Of a DNA stretch of 64,000 nt, positions 24,033 to 34,495 are shown piece after piece. Each line of letters begins with the position of its first letter. Positions within the stretch are counted from its first letter, which is position 1. The notes below the pieces were generated by a model. It did not search any database, was not told where the DNA came from, and worked only from the letters and a program-made list of their open reading frames with translations. A program made the translations under genes and the position numbers. Origin of the DNA: Lolium rigidum (taxonomy: Eukaryota > Streptophyta > Magnoliopsida > Poales > Poaceae); NCBI RefSeq assembly GCF_022539505.1, contig NC_061508.1, positions 95,769,276-95,833,275 of the forward strand, given 5' to 3'.

Positions 24033-24359
24033 CTATGGGCCGTCACTGCCCTCATCGTCATCCTCAGAACTCTCATCGGCACTGCTGCCGATGGGCTCCT
24101 CGTCGCTACTCCCGTAGCCTTCCACGGGGGCTTCATCCCTGTCTTCGTCGTCGCTGCTGTCGTCGTCCCACCACATGCGGAGGCGCTTCGCTGGCGGGTA
24201 GCCCTCGAGGGAGTCGTCGTCGTCGTCGTCGTCGTCTTCTTCTCCCTCTTCTTCAGAGGTGGGGTAGCCGTCCCAGGAGAACTGGTCGTCCTCACTTTTG
24301 GGCTCCAATTCCCCATCGGCGAGGAACTAGGAAAACTCGGAGGAAGAGGAAGAAGACAT
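24033..24359 (-). pseudogene. Antisense acidic open frame in gypsy element 2
   Basis: On the strand opposite gag, an ATG at 24359 opens a serine-rich start. One in-frame TAG interrupts it at 24327-24329. From 24308 the frame is then open to 24033. The product is extremely acidic, with a run of eight Asp, the short basic patch PAKRLRMWW, and repeated GY-SSDEE/SWDGYPTSEEE units. Antisense genes in this position are known in some plant gypsy elements (for example maize Grande). The function is unknown. Low-complexity GAY codon runs could also leave a frame open by chance. Confidence 0.45.
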
Positions 24360-24587
24360 GGCGGCACAGAGGGTTTTTGGTGCTGATGCGAGAAGGACGA
24401 AGGGGATATGGGAGAGATTCAATGCCACAGCAGTTTCCGAGGAGGTGTTGCCCAACAGGAAAATTTTACGGCCACGTGGAGAAGTGGAAGGGGCAAGGCA
24501 TCATGATGGGGATTCTGCGGCAGCTCTGCTCTGCCATGACATGACCCGACGAAAGAAAGCGTAATGATTTTGGAAATGTCATTTCCA

Positions 24588-24603
24588 AAACCAGGGGGGC
24601 ATG
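24588..24603 (+). other. Polypurine tract of gypsy element 2
   Basis: AAACCAGGGGGGCATG lies immediately before the 3' LTR. Its G-run is placed as expected for plus-strand priming. Confidence 0.55.
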
Positions 24604-25782
24604 TGTAATCACCAGAATTTGACCAAGTCAGAGGTGGGCCGCGATCAAGATGGTTTGAAGAAATATATATATATAGAAGGAATACGTGGATCGGCCTTTT
24701 ATACCAAGTTGGGCTTAATTTCCCGTGTATCTGTAACATATTAGATCGCATCTTAGTTTAGAGATAGAATCTTACTCGTGCACGGTTTAGTGCACGCCCA
24801 CATTAGAAAGTCCACTTGGACTATAAATATGTATCTAGGGTTTATGTAATAAACAACAACTCACGTTCAACCCCAAACAAACCAATCTCGGCGCATCGCC
24901 AACTCCTTCGTCTCGAGGGTTTCTATCGGGTAAGCGACATGCTGCCTAGATCGCATCTTGCGATCTAGGCGAGCACTAAGTCCCACGTTGTTCATGCGTT
25001 GCTCGTACTTGAAGCGCTTTTGATGGCGAGCAACGTAGTTATCATAGATGTGTTAGGGTTAGCATTGTTCTTCGTTTAAGCATGCTTACGTAGTGCAACC
25101 CTTGCATATCTAGCCGCCCTCACACCTATCTCAGGTGTGGGGCGGCACCCGCTTGATCATTATTTAGTAGATCTGATCCGTTACGATTGCTCCTTGTTCT
25201 ACAAGGATTAGTTTAATATCCGCAATAGTTAGGCCTTACAAAGGGGAGGATCCGGTGGCACGTAGGGTGGCGTTCGCAAGTCCTAAACGAGGATGTTCCG
25301 AGGATCAACTTCATGTTGGTTTTTAGGCCTTGTTTAGGATCGGCTTACAAGCACCGTGCGTGGCCGCGAGGCCCAACTCTGGAGTAGGATGATCCGATTA
25401 TGCGGTGAAAACCCTAAATCGTCGTAGATCTCATTAGCTTTATCTTGATCAAGCGGGACCACCAAGTATTCGTGCACCCCGTACGAATCATGGGTGGATC
25501 GGCTCTTTGAGCCGATTCACGGGATAACTCGAGAGCCGATCGAGGCTCGTATTTAATGTTTACATGTATGCCCTGCGAGAAACTAAGCGAGGCATCCCCA
25601 TCACCTTCACGACCGGGTATAGGTTAGGTGGCACGCCCTTGCACTTCGCATCGCCGCGTGTGACCAGAAGAGCATTGCGGGCCGTCGCTCGGAGGGGTCT
25701 CAGCCAGCCGCAGCTCTAGGCTCTTCCCGGCTCTACGGTGTTGACAAGGCCGCTGCCCGCCGGTGGGTTTTGGCAGTCAACA
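24604..25782 (+). repeat. Gypsy element 2, 3' LTR
   Basis: It is nearly identical to 18959-20137. Mismatches concentrate at CAG/CTG words, for example GGCGGCACAAG against GGCGAGCACTAAG, and GTATCGAAG against GTACTTGAAG. Confidence 0.9.
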
Positions 25783-26044
25783 ACTTCTTAATTGCATTGG
25801 CCGATGATTAAAATGTTCGGTCACTTGTACACTCCGGGGTGGGGCTAGTGAGGCTTGGTGTGATGGCCACAAATATCAATCTATTGTGCATCCTACCTAG
25901 CCTCACTGACCCCATCCCTGTATGTTATTATTTATTTCGACCAACAAAGTATGAGGCACATGCTATTTAGTTCATACTACTTGTCTCTTATTTGAGTTGG
26001 CACTTGTTCATTGCATTGGTACTAACGTTTTACTTGTCTTGTGA
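25783..26044. repeat. Second copy of the ~215-bp tandem duplication and third-gene leader
   Basis: 25797-26010 repeats 18747-18958. The last 40 bases before the third gene (pyrimidine-rich, ending GTGAATGGAG) could be a leader or a splice acceptor region. Confidence 0.7.
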
Positions 26045-26308
26045 ATGGAGATGCCGACGACATATGTCGTGTACAAGGGGAGGGTTCCTGGAGTCTACGA
26101 CGACTGGGAGGACTGTCGGAGACAGGTGCACCGCTTCAGCGGCAACAGCTACAATGGATACCCCACTAGGGTGGAGGCGGAAGGAAGATACGCCCGTTAT
26201 CTAGCGGGAGAGATGAGGGACATGAGGAGGAACCGGATGAAGACCATGGCCTTCGTGATGATGGTCATCATGACCATGTTGGTCATGTTCTATGTGATTG
26301 TAGTTTAG
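26045..26308 (+). CDS. Third CACTA gene: RNase H1 hybrid-binding domain with C-terminal membrane segment
   Basis: The 87-residue protein has a complete viroplasmin/RNase H1 N-terminal domain (PF01693 type) at residues 6-49. Its signature residues are YVVYKGRVPGVY, W21, C24, QVHRFSG and TRVEAEGRY. In known proteins this fold binds RNA/DNA hybrids or double-stranded RNA. It carries no RNase H catalytic domain. A basic stretch (RRNRMK, 61-66) precedes about 20 hydrophobic residues (68-87) that run to the stop, as in a tail-anchored membrane protein. A second ATG lies at 26051. It is the last gene before the terminal repeats. Its role in transposition is unknown. Confidence 0.75.
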   Translation: MEMPTTYVVYKGRVPGVYDDWEDCRRQVHRFSGNSYNGYPTRVEAEGRYARYLAGEMRDMRRNRMKTMAFVMMVIMTMLVMFYVIVV

Positions 26309-26611
26309 GTTAGGACCTACATTGTGAGGTGTATGACGATACTTGTGACGACTATGTACCGAGACTTCTAACTTTGTGAAACTTCGTCGTTCGGTGTTGC
26401 ATATGCACATGTGTTGTATGAATCAACACATTCCGGAACGAGACTTGCGTAATTGTGTATTGATACCGAAATGAAACTTGGCTCTCTATGTGCTTCTCAT
26501 ATTGCATGTAATGCTCGTCTAAATATGAACTGCGTTGTAAATATATAATGCTGTCAAATATGTATTGTAATATGCTAGAAAAAAGCTGGAAAATGAATTT
26601 TCGAATATAAT
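26309..26611 (+). other. 3' flank of the third CACTA gene
   Basis: This AT-rich sequence has no open frame of note and probably holds the 3' UTR. It leads into the subterminal repeats. Confidence 0.5.
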
Positions 26612-26884
26612 TACCGGCGCACCTAAATGCCCTACTACCGGCGCACGTGGCATGCGCCAGTCTTTGGAAGACCTACTGCCGGCGCAGCTGCACGTGCGCC
26701 GGTGGAATTTCGCTTTGCCGGCGAAGCTTGGGTGGTGCGCCGGCAGTAGCTGACATATCGCCGGCGCACTACCTGGTGCGCCGGCAGTGTCCATTTATCA
26801 CCGGCGCGTTCGCACCGGCGGGCTCGTGGTGCGCCGGCAATGGGCCTTTTAGGTTCGCCTGCGGTAGGCCTTTTCCTAGTAGTG
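26612..26884. repeat. CACTA right subterminal repeat block and terminus
   Basis: About ten copies of ACCGGCGCAC, GCCGGCGCAC or their reverse complements lie at roughly 20-40 bp spacing. They are followed by a GGCCTTTTAGG/GGCCTTTTCCTAG pair and the terminus TAGTAGTG. Such arrays are the binding sites for the TNPA-type protein that brings the ends together. Confidence 0.85.
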
Positions 26885-28059
26885 GGATGAGGCTCTCTCT
26901 TGAAGGTAGGCTTTGGCTCTTGCGGTATTATTCATGAAGATTTGATGTGAGAGAGCCATGTATTCATATTCAACATCATCAAACTCTTCCGGACTCAACT
27001 TGGGATTATCTTCATCATTTGGCAAGTCACTCTCTTCTTCAAGCTCCCTATACACAACTTTTGCCTTCAAGGCCTTAGAGGAGCCTTGAGACATTCCAAG
27101 AGCACGGTTTCTTGTGTCATTGGAGAGCTTGGTGGCCAACTTGAAAGAGCATATCTCTTGCATCACTTTGGTGGTATTTTTCCCTTCCTTTGATGCTATT
27201 CAAGTTGGCTTCTTCAAATGGCATGAGAGCATTCACATACTTCCTTTTGATCCATGAATCATCCACGTACTCGGCACCAACCTTCTTGAAATCGGTTGCA
27301 ATGACAATGAGTCTCCGGTACATATCTTCATGACTCTCACCATCAAGCATATAGAAGCCTTCGGCCTCATTGCTCAACTCATCATATCGATTTATCTTCA
27401 TGCTATCATTGCCAACAAACCTCACCTCTAGAGCATCCCAAGTTTCCTTGGCGGTGTCAAACTTTTGAATATGAGGTATCTCTTTTGGACCAACGGCATT
27501 TTGGAGAATGACCAAGGCGGTGGAGTCAAGCTGAGCATCAAACACTTCTCTTCTTGTCAAGTTGTTCGGGTCGTGAGGCTTGAATCCTTTTTGCACGACC
27601 CTCCATAGTTCATTGCAAGAGCTGCGCAAATGATTACGCATCAAATATTGCCATTGAGTAAAAGAAGAGCAAGTATCAATCTTAGGGGGAAAACCTATGT
27701 TATTTATATGAGGGTGAGGGATAGGTGGATCGGGAGAGTAGAACGGAGGAACCGTATGGTACTCTTCCTTGCCATCTTTCCCTTGGGAGGATGAGGAGGC
27801 CTTATCTTTTTCTTTTTGGCCTTCACCTTCCTTATTAGGTTCATTTTCCCCCTCCGCTCCTTCGTGGTCCAAAGGAGGCTTCTCCGAAGAGTGCCCCCCC
27901 CGGAACACTCGAAGCGGATGGATTGGAGGCTTGCGCACTAGCGAGTTTTGCGATTAAATCGTGCAACTCGTCCATACGCTTATCCATGTTGGAGTTCAAG
28001 GAAGTTTCCATTTCCTTGAGATCCTTCATGGTAGCCGCCACCCCATCATCATCGGCCAT
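26885..28059 (-). pseudogene. Copia 1 gag (UBN2 type), 5' part
   Basis: The ATG at 28059 begins MADDDGVAATMKDLKEMETS, a short coiled-coil-like stretch. The UBN2/gag region follows, with FTQWQYLMRNHLRSS, KFDTAKETWDALEVRFVGN and GESHEDMYRRLIVIATDFKK. The frame changes at a run of eight C (about 27893-27900) and at an A5 run near 27176, both typical homopolymer slips. The C-terminal part (EEFDDVEYEYMALSHQ) runs into the CACTA terminus. No zinc knuckle is reached before the break. Confidence 0.75.
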
Positions 28060-28097
28060 ACTAACTCTTAGGCGGTTAAGCCCAAATCAAGAGTCGA

Positions 28098-28110
28098 GGC
28101 TCTGATACCA
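28098..28110 (-). other. Copia 1 primer-binding site (initiator Met tRNA type)
   Basis: The minus strand reads TGGTATCAGAGCC two bases after the LTR, the standard copia primer site complementary to initiator tRNA-Met. Confidence 0.85.
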
Positions 28111-28112
28111 AT

Positions 28113-29455
28113 TGAAAGTATAGCGTATGGCACCTAGAGGGGGGGGGGTGAATAGGTGCTACTCCAATTTTTCGTTCTTTTTCGATTAAGGCTTGACACA
28201 AAGGTAAATTCTCTAAATATGTAACTATGGTGAATTTGCCTATATGACAAGGATGTAATAAGTAAGATACAAGTAACAAAGTAAAGACTAGGAACGAGTA
28301 AACCAAAGCGGAAGCACGCGGAGACGAGGATGTATTCCCGAGTCCCTCCTTGTGAAAGGAGTACATCTCGTTAGAGGGGTGTGAGCTTCGCAACAAAATG
28401 CTTGCTCAACGCCACTAAGGCCTCACCCTATTCTCCGATGAACTTCACCACGAAGGCCAAGTTCATCTTCCACTATTGGATTCCTTGAGGCGGAAACCGG
28501 AGCCTTTACAACGAGCTTGAGGCACGCACCCACAACCAAATTGGGGGCTCTCTAACACACCACAAATCTGTGAAACAAACAACACACAAGTAAGAATCAA
28601 CCAAACCTAGGTTTTCTACACAAAGAAACCCTAGGAGAGAAAGTCCTCAAGTGAATGAGGAGGAAATGTAGAATGGCTTGGCGAAGATGTAGATCGGGGG
28701 CTTCTCCTTCAATCCTCCAAAGATCAATGAATTTGGGTGGAGGGACTGAGAGGAATCAAGGATTTGGTGAGCTCAAAGTGGGTTGACTTCAATGGCCTTC
28801 AATGCTGGTAGAGCTGGTTGGTGTGGAAGAAGAGGAGGGGTATTTATACCCCTCCCCAAAAACTAGCCGTTTGAAGGAAACTTAGGACGGATTATCCGGG
28901 CCCTCCGAGCCAAATAATCCGGCCAATAATCCGGCCAGCTTCTGCACTTCACCCCACCCGGGACTTAGCCGAAATCTCGTCATCGAAAATTTGGGGCGGA
29001 TTATCCGCCCCCCGGATTATCCGGCCCCTCCAAGCCAAATAATCCGGTGACTCCAGGGGGTGTCACACTGGAGTCCTTGGCAGAAACTCGAACTTGACCA
29101 CGGGGGCGGATTATCCGGCCCCTGAGGGGGCGGATTATCCGCCCCTCGGATTATCCGGCCCCTCCAGGCCAAATAATCCGGGCAATAATCCGGTGACTCC
29201 AGGGAGTGTCACACCGGAGTCCTTGGCGAAAACTCGAACTTGACCGGGGGGGGATTATCCGCCCCGGATTATCCGGCCCCTCCAGGCCAAATAATCCGGG
29301 AGGATGAGTCAAATTGGCACTTGAATTCTTTAACTTTTTTAATAGATGTGCATTTATTTTCCAAGTGTACCTGAAACACTTTAACACATCATCAAATAAA
29401 TCCTAGTGTTGTTAACTAACACACAAAAACCATCGAGATCGTAGATGTTCTTTCA
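28113..29455 (-). repeat. Copia 1, 5' LTR
   Basis: This 1343-bp LTR is bounded by TGAAAG and CTTTCA. The minus strand has a TATA box (TATAAATA, 28841-28848) inside a GGGGTAT/ATACCCC palindrome. Its partner LTR is not in the window. Confidence 0.8.
28885..29305. repeat. GGATTATCC-rich tandem repeat inside the copia 1 LTR
   Basis: CGGATTATCCG and its partner AATAATCCGG recur many times. A unit of about 145 bp starting GGTGACTCCAGGG repeats at about 29047 and 29191. The array lies upstream of the TATA box in element orientation, so it may act as an enhancer. Confidence 0.75.
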
Positions 29456-32400
29456 TGTGATCTTGTCACCGCCCCAATTATGGAAAGGGCCATCATTAAG
29501 TGCATGGTGGTCAGATTCTACATGCAGTCAATGTCAAGGGACAACCGGCAATTGTGGAAACACTTCTCTCGCCAAATTAATTCAGTGCATGCTGTCAATG
29601 TCAGATTCTGCACATGCGGCATGGGACAATTTCCCGTTCGTTGAATCGAGGGACGGCGTTCAAAAGTATTTCCCATACCAACTTGCCATCAATATGGGAT
29701 TTAACTGCTTCTGCGGCCCACGTCACACCTTTGTAAAAGGTAGAAGGTTGTATCTTCTTACATCACATAACATTCAGTTTCTACTATTATACTTACTCAA
29801 TTACTTGTTTTAAATATTGCCTCCCCCGTGCCATTATGTTTCAACCCAAAAACATTGGAAAGAAAGATTATGATCGTGAATATTTGCCATACCCAACCCA
29901 CAAATCTATTCTCATGCACACTGACCACCAATTAGCTAATTAAGTGTATTTTTTGGTTTCTTTCATCATCATTTTACAGACAGTTAGCTAGTTGATTGTA
30001 TTTTATGGGCAATCTAGAGAAAGAAAGTAAGTATATGTCTATCCATGCAGGATTTTGATGTCCTCAAGCATAAACATGGAGTCATTTGGAATTAACAGAC
30101 ATGAAGACATGCATGCTACAACAACAAGCTGCACGGCGGCTACAACAGCCTGCCCTTTCGTATGTGCCCTGTGGGTCAACACCTAAGCAAAATGAAATAT
30201 GATTCTAATTCACTGTTCACTTTTTTTTGTGTGAACTATTAATAGGCGATTGTTGTTATTAGCATTGTGCAACTCCTGAATAAGAATTACATTGCATATG
30301 CAATGTATTATCAAATAAAAAATTATAAATGATATAGATATTGCAAGTTTCCATATGTGGAGTACACTTAGGATATAAATCATTAATTCACAACCCAAAA
30401 CCTCACTATATACTCACCCTTCTCTACAATATTTAGATTCATATATGCAATTCATGTTTTTATTTTTTACAAAGAAATCAACCTTGAAACTTAACTACAT
30501 CTCCTAACAAATAGACAACTCATATTTTATTTGAGAGTAATATGCATGGGGTGCCCACACGAGCTTATGTTTTCATGTGATCTCCATCGATATGAAGTCC
30601 CTTTCTAAATTATTTAGTGGGCCGAGAGTCGGTAGCGCATTCACATCCTACCCAAATGCAACGGGATCTAGTACTATAATAGGGATTTGGCAATCTTAAC
30701 ACCATAAAATTGGTGATTATTTTTTGTGTTGTTTTGGCTGGAAATTTACTGCTAAGCCAACTATGAATGATCGGTATTGTCTCAATAGCTCTCGTAATAG
30801 GAATACTAAGAGGAACATTACAATATTGTATTGATTAGGAGATATAAGCATGAAACCTATTAGTCGATCCTGCTATTTAATAAATGGCAGCTATGCATAC
30901 GTTTCTCGTCGCATCCTTATGTGCATAATTATTTGAGCACCGCTTGACAACTTGTACTATTCTAATTCATATGGACCAGCGCGTTTGGCATACAAAAGTT
31001 TGCCGGTTATAGCCACTTCGTGTTCCGTGTGCTGAACGTATTGCTTCTTATAGGACCATGACCGATGGTCCAATATGAATTAGGCTAGTACAAGTTATCA
31101 GCAGCACGTGAATACCATTTCATTAGCTACCGACACTACCACCAATCAAGATATCCATATTGTGGACATCCAGATGTGTTGTATACTCGCTCACATAGGA
31201 GAATGTGAAGGAGTTTTAAGAACATACGTCTTTGTATCCTATCGCGCTAGTCTTGTCGCCTCCAATTAAGGAAAGGGACAGCATTAAGTGCATGGTTGTC
31301 CGTTCTTAAACTGCTTTATTTGAGGGTAACATGCATGGGGTGCCCACTAACTTATGTTTGGATGCGATGTCCATCACTATGAACTCACTTTCTAAAATAT
31401 TTTGTGGGCCGAGACGCATCCACATGCTACCTCATCGCAACTAGATCTAGTACTGTAATACGGATTCGGACATCTTAACACCATAGAATTAGTGACTATT
31501 TAGTGTTGTTTGGGTTGGAAATTCGCTGCTAAGGCAACTATGAATGATCGGTATTGTCTCAGTAGCTCTCGTAATATGAATAATGAGAAGAAATTTACAA
31601 TATTGTATTGCTTAGGAGATATAAGCATAAAACCTATTAGCCTCACATGCTGCCTCCTCGATCTCTCTCACCGAAACCGTGGGAGATCTTTGTTCCTAAA
31701 CATGGAGTACCAGCTCCTTGGTCGAAAAAGCATGGGTCCAAAGGCGAACCACACACCGGAACCATAGAAATTCATAAGCATGGCAATAGATATTTCGAGT
31801 CTGAGGTTTACCTGCTTGATGGCATGTTTGGCGTTGTGAACTTTTCAATACGTTGTCATTGTCGCACGTTGAGCCAGCTCATCCTCCGACTGCGCATCAG
31901 TCATATTGGGCAGGCGGCCGCGGGGTTTGTTAGGAGCACGGCCGCCACGTCCAACCCACCGACCATGCTTGTTGGGCGACATCTGCAGCGATCTACGGCA
32001 ACAGCGGGGTCGGCCGGAAATGGGTGGACAGGGAGCCAACATACTAGGGGAGAAGGGAAAGTGCTATAGTTGCTGCAGTTTTTACTCGATATCGTTGACA
32101 TGAATAATATGCCCATAAGAATTAGACGAGACTTGTGTTGACACGGTTGCCGACACACCCGGTAGCGCCCAACAAACGGGAGCTGAATCGGGTTTCCCGG
32201 AAACTGAAATAGGCATGTCCGCCAATTTCACCTCTAATGTGTGGCCCAGTGGGTGCTATTCTGCTGGAGCCCATAATAATCCTACTGGTGTCGTTTATGA
32301 GAGCCAGTTGATGCCCAGACAGGTGTCATATTCAGCAGGGTTGAAAGATCTAACGTTTTCAGGTGCATTCAAATGTAGCAGACTCGTGTCTCAGACCTGC

Positions 32401-34495
32401 TTCGAGTACCGTGCTGGCTTGTGGTCTGGTCGTCTCCAATTATGGAAATGACCAGTAGTAAGTGCATGGTTGTCCGTTCTTAAACATTATTCTCTCCACG
32501 TAAAGTTGGGGTCAAAAGTATTTCCCCTACCAACTTTCGATCAATATGGGATTTAACTGCTTCAGAGGCCCACATCACACCTTTATAAAAGCTAGAAGTT
32601 GTGTGTTCTTGCATCACATAACATTCGGTTTCTAATGTTATACTTACTCAATTACTTGTTTCTAATATTGCCTCCCCCGTGTCATTATGTTTTAACCCAA
32701 AAACATTGGAAGCAAAGTAGGATCGTGAATATTTGCCATCCCCAAACCCGCAGATCTATTGTCATGCATACTTACCACCAGTTAGCTAATTAAGTGTATT
32801 TTATGGATTCTTATATCACATAATATTCGGTTTCATCTGTTATACTTACCCAATTACGTGTTTCTAATATTGCCTCCCCCGTTCTATTATGTTTTAACCA
32901 AAAAACATTGGAAGGAAAGATTGGGATCGTGAATATTTGCCATCCTCAAACCTGCAAATCTATTCTCATGCACACTGACCACCAATTAGCTAATTAAGTG
33001 AATTGTATGGCTTCTTTCATCATCATTTTACAAACAGTTAGCTAGTTGATTGTATTTTATGGGCAATCTGGAGAAAGAAAGTAAGTATATGGCTATGCTT
33101 GCAGGATTTTGATGTCCTCATGCATAATCATGGAGACATTTGGCAGTAACGCACATGAAGGCATGCATGCTACAACTCCAAGATGCATGGCTAGCTGCTA
33201 AAGCAGCCTGCCGTTTCGTATGTGCCATGTGGGCCAACACCTAAGCAAACCGAAATGTGAATCTGATTCATTGTTCACTTTTTTGTGTGAACTATTAATA
33301 GACGGTTAGTTTTATCAGCATTGTGCAACTCCTGGATAATATAACATTGAATATGCAATGCATTATCGAAATAAAAAATTATAAATGATATGGATATTTC
33401 TACTTTCCGTATATAGAGTTCACTTAGGATATAAATCATTAATTCACAACCCTAAACCTCACTATATACCCACCCTTCTCTGCAATATTTAGATTTATAT
33501 AGGCAATTCATCTTTTTAATTTTTACTAACAAACAGACCTTGAAACTTAAGTACATCTCAATTTTATTTTTTGAAGTTTTTACCGTTTCCTAACAAATAG
33601 ACAACTCATGTTTGATTTGAGAGTAACATGCATGGGGTGCCCACGAGCTTATGTTTGCATGCGATGTCCGTCGATATGAAGTCCCTTTCTAAAATATTTA
33701 GTGGGCCGAGAATCGGTAGCGCATTCACATGCTACCTAAATGCAACGAGATTTAGTACTGTAATACGGATTCGGCCATCTTAACACCATATAATTGATTA
33801 CTATTTTGTGTGTTTTTTGTACTGGAAATTCACAGCTAGCTAAGACAACTATGAATGATCGGCATTGTCTCAATACCTCTCGTAATAGGAATACTAAGAA
33901 GAAAATTACAATATTGTATTGCTAAGGAGATATAAGCATGAAACCTATTAGCAGATCCTGCTATTTAATAAATGGCCACCCATGCAAAAGTTCTTGTGGC
34001 ATCCTTGTGTGCATAATCATTTGAGCACCGCTTGACAACTTGTATCAGCCTAATTCATATTGGCACCACAACATTTGGCATACAAAATTTTGCCGGTTAT
34101 AGCCTCGTCGTATTTCATGTGCTGAATGTATTGCCACTTATAGGGCCATCAGTGGTGGTCCCAGTATGAATTAGACTAGTACAAGTTGTTAGCATCATGT
34201 GAATGCCATTTCGTTAGCTAGCGGCACAGACACCAATAAAAATATCCAGATTTTTGGAAATGCATATGTGTTGTATACGCGTTCACATGGGAGAAGGTGA
34301 CGGGGTTTCAAGAACATACGTCTTTGTATCCTCTTGGGTCAGTTTCGACTAAATAGAGAAGACGCTCGAAATCAATTAGTAGAGGACTCAATGTAATTGT
34401 GATTATATATGCAATGTTCGTATAGGTAATTGACATGAAAGTGAGGTAATACTTTAATTATCTTCAGTAAGACTCGATACATGAAGATATGTAAA
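29456..34495. repeat. Mosaic of diverged direct duplications, no genes
   Basis: Several marker segments recur in changing order. CCAATTATGGAAA-type words are near 29460, 31252 and 32427 (and 40925). ATGCATGGGGTGCCCAC is near 30545, 31332 and 33628. AACTATGAATGATCGG is near 30758, 31538 and 33848. AGCACCGCTTGACAACTTGTA is near 30938 and 34025. The region appears built from two or three diverged copies of one non-coding unit of several kb. I recognise no protein domain. It may be an old, degraded large element. Confidence 0.65.
31660..32480 (-). repeat. Duplicated segment with a broken minus-strand frame (copy 1)
   Basis: This segment matches 40155-40990. The minus-strand frame at 31845-32042 (ending QSEDELAQRATMT) stops where the other copy stays open. 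Beyond the stop, similarity to the other copy's FRPR-WYSMFRNKD tail continues. The protein is not one I recognise. Confidence 0.5.

Larger units (their letters stand above)
18959..25782 (+). mobile_element. Gypsy LTR retrotransposon 2, gag-only
   Basis: Two LTRs of equal length (1179 bp; 18959-20137 and 24604-25782) are nearly identical. A perfect target duplication ACTTC lies at 18954-18958 and 25783-25787. The internal 4.5 kb encodes gag in broken frames and an antisense acidic frame, but no protease, reverse transcriptase or integrase. The words CCGAT/ATCGGC are frequent throughout. The equal LTR lengths suggest a fairly recent insertion. Confidence 0.92.
1..26884 (+). mobile_element. Large CACTA (En/Spm-class) DNA transposon, right-hand part
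   Basis: The transposase, second gene and third gene all lie on the + strand. The block ends at 26884 with TAGTAGTG, the reverse complement of a CACTA terminus (CACTACTAGG). Just before it are about ten copies of a GCGCCGG-type motif in both orientations, as expected for subterminal transposase-binding repeats. The next three bases (gga) would be one copy of the 3-bp target duplication. The left end is outside the window. Without its three nested insertions, about 10.4 kb of the element is visible. It is inserted in the gag of a minus-strand copia element. The order TNP2, then TNPA-like gene, is usual for the superfamily. Confidence 0.9.
26885..29455 (-). mobile_element. Copia LTR retrotransposon 1, 5' part (cut by the CACTA)
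   Basis: On the minus strand the order is LTR (29455-28113), initiator-Met primer site, then gag, ending abruptly at the CACTA terminus at 26884. The pol region and 3' LTR would lie left of the CACTA element, outside the window. Confidence 0.85.
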
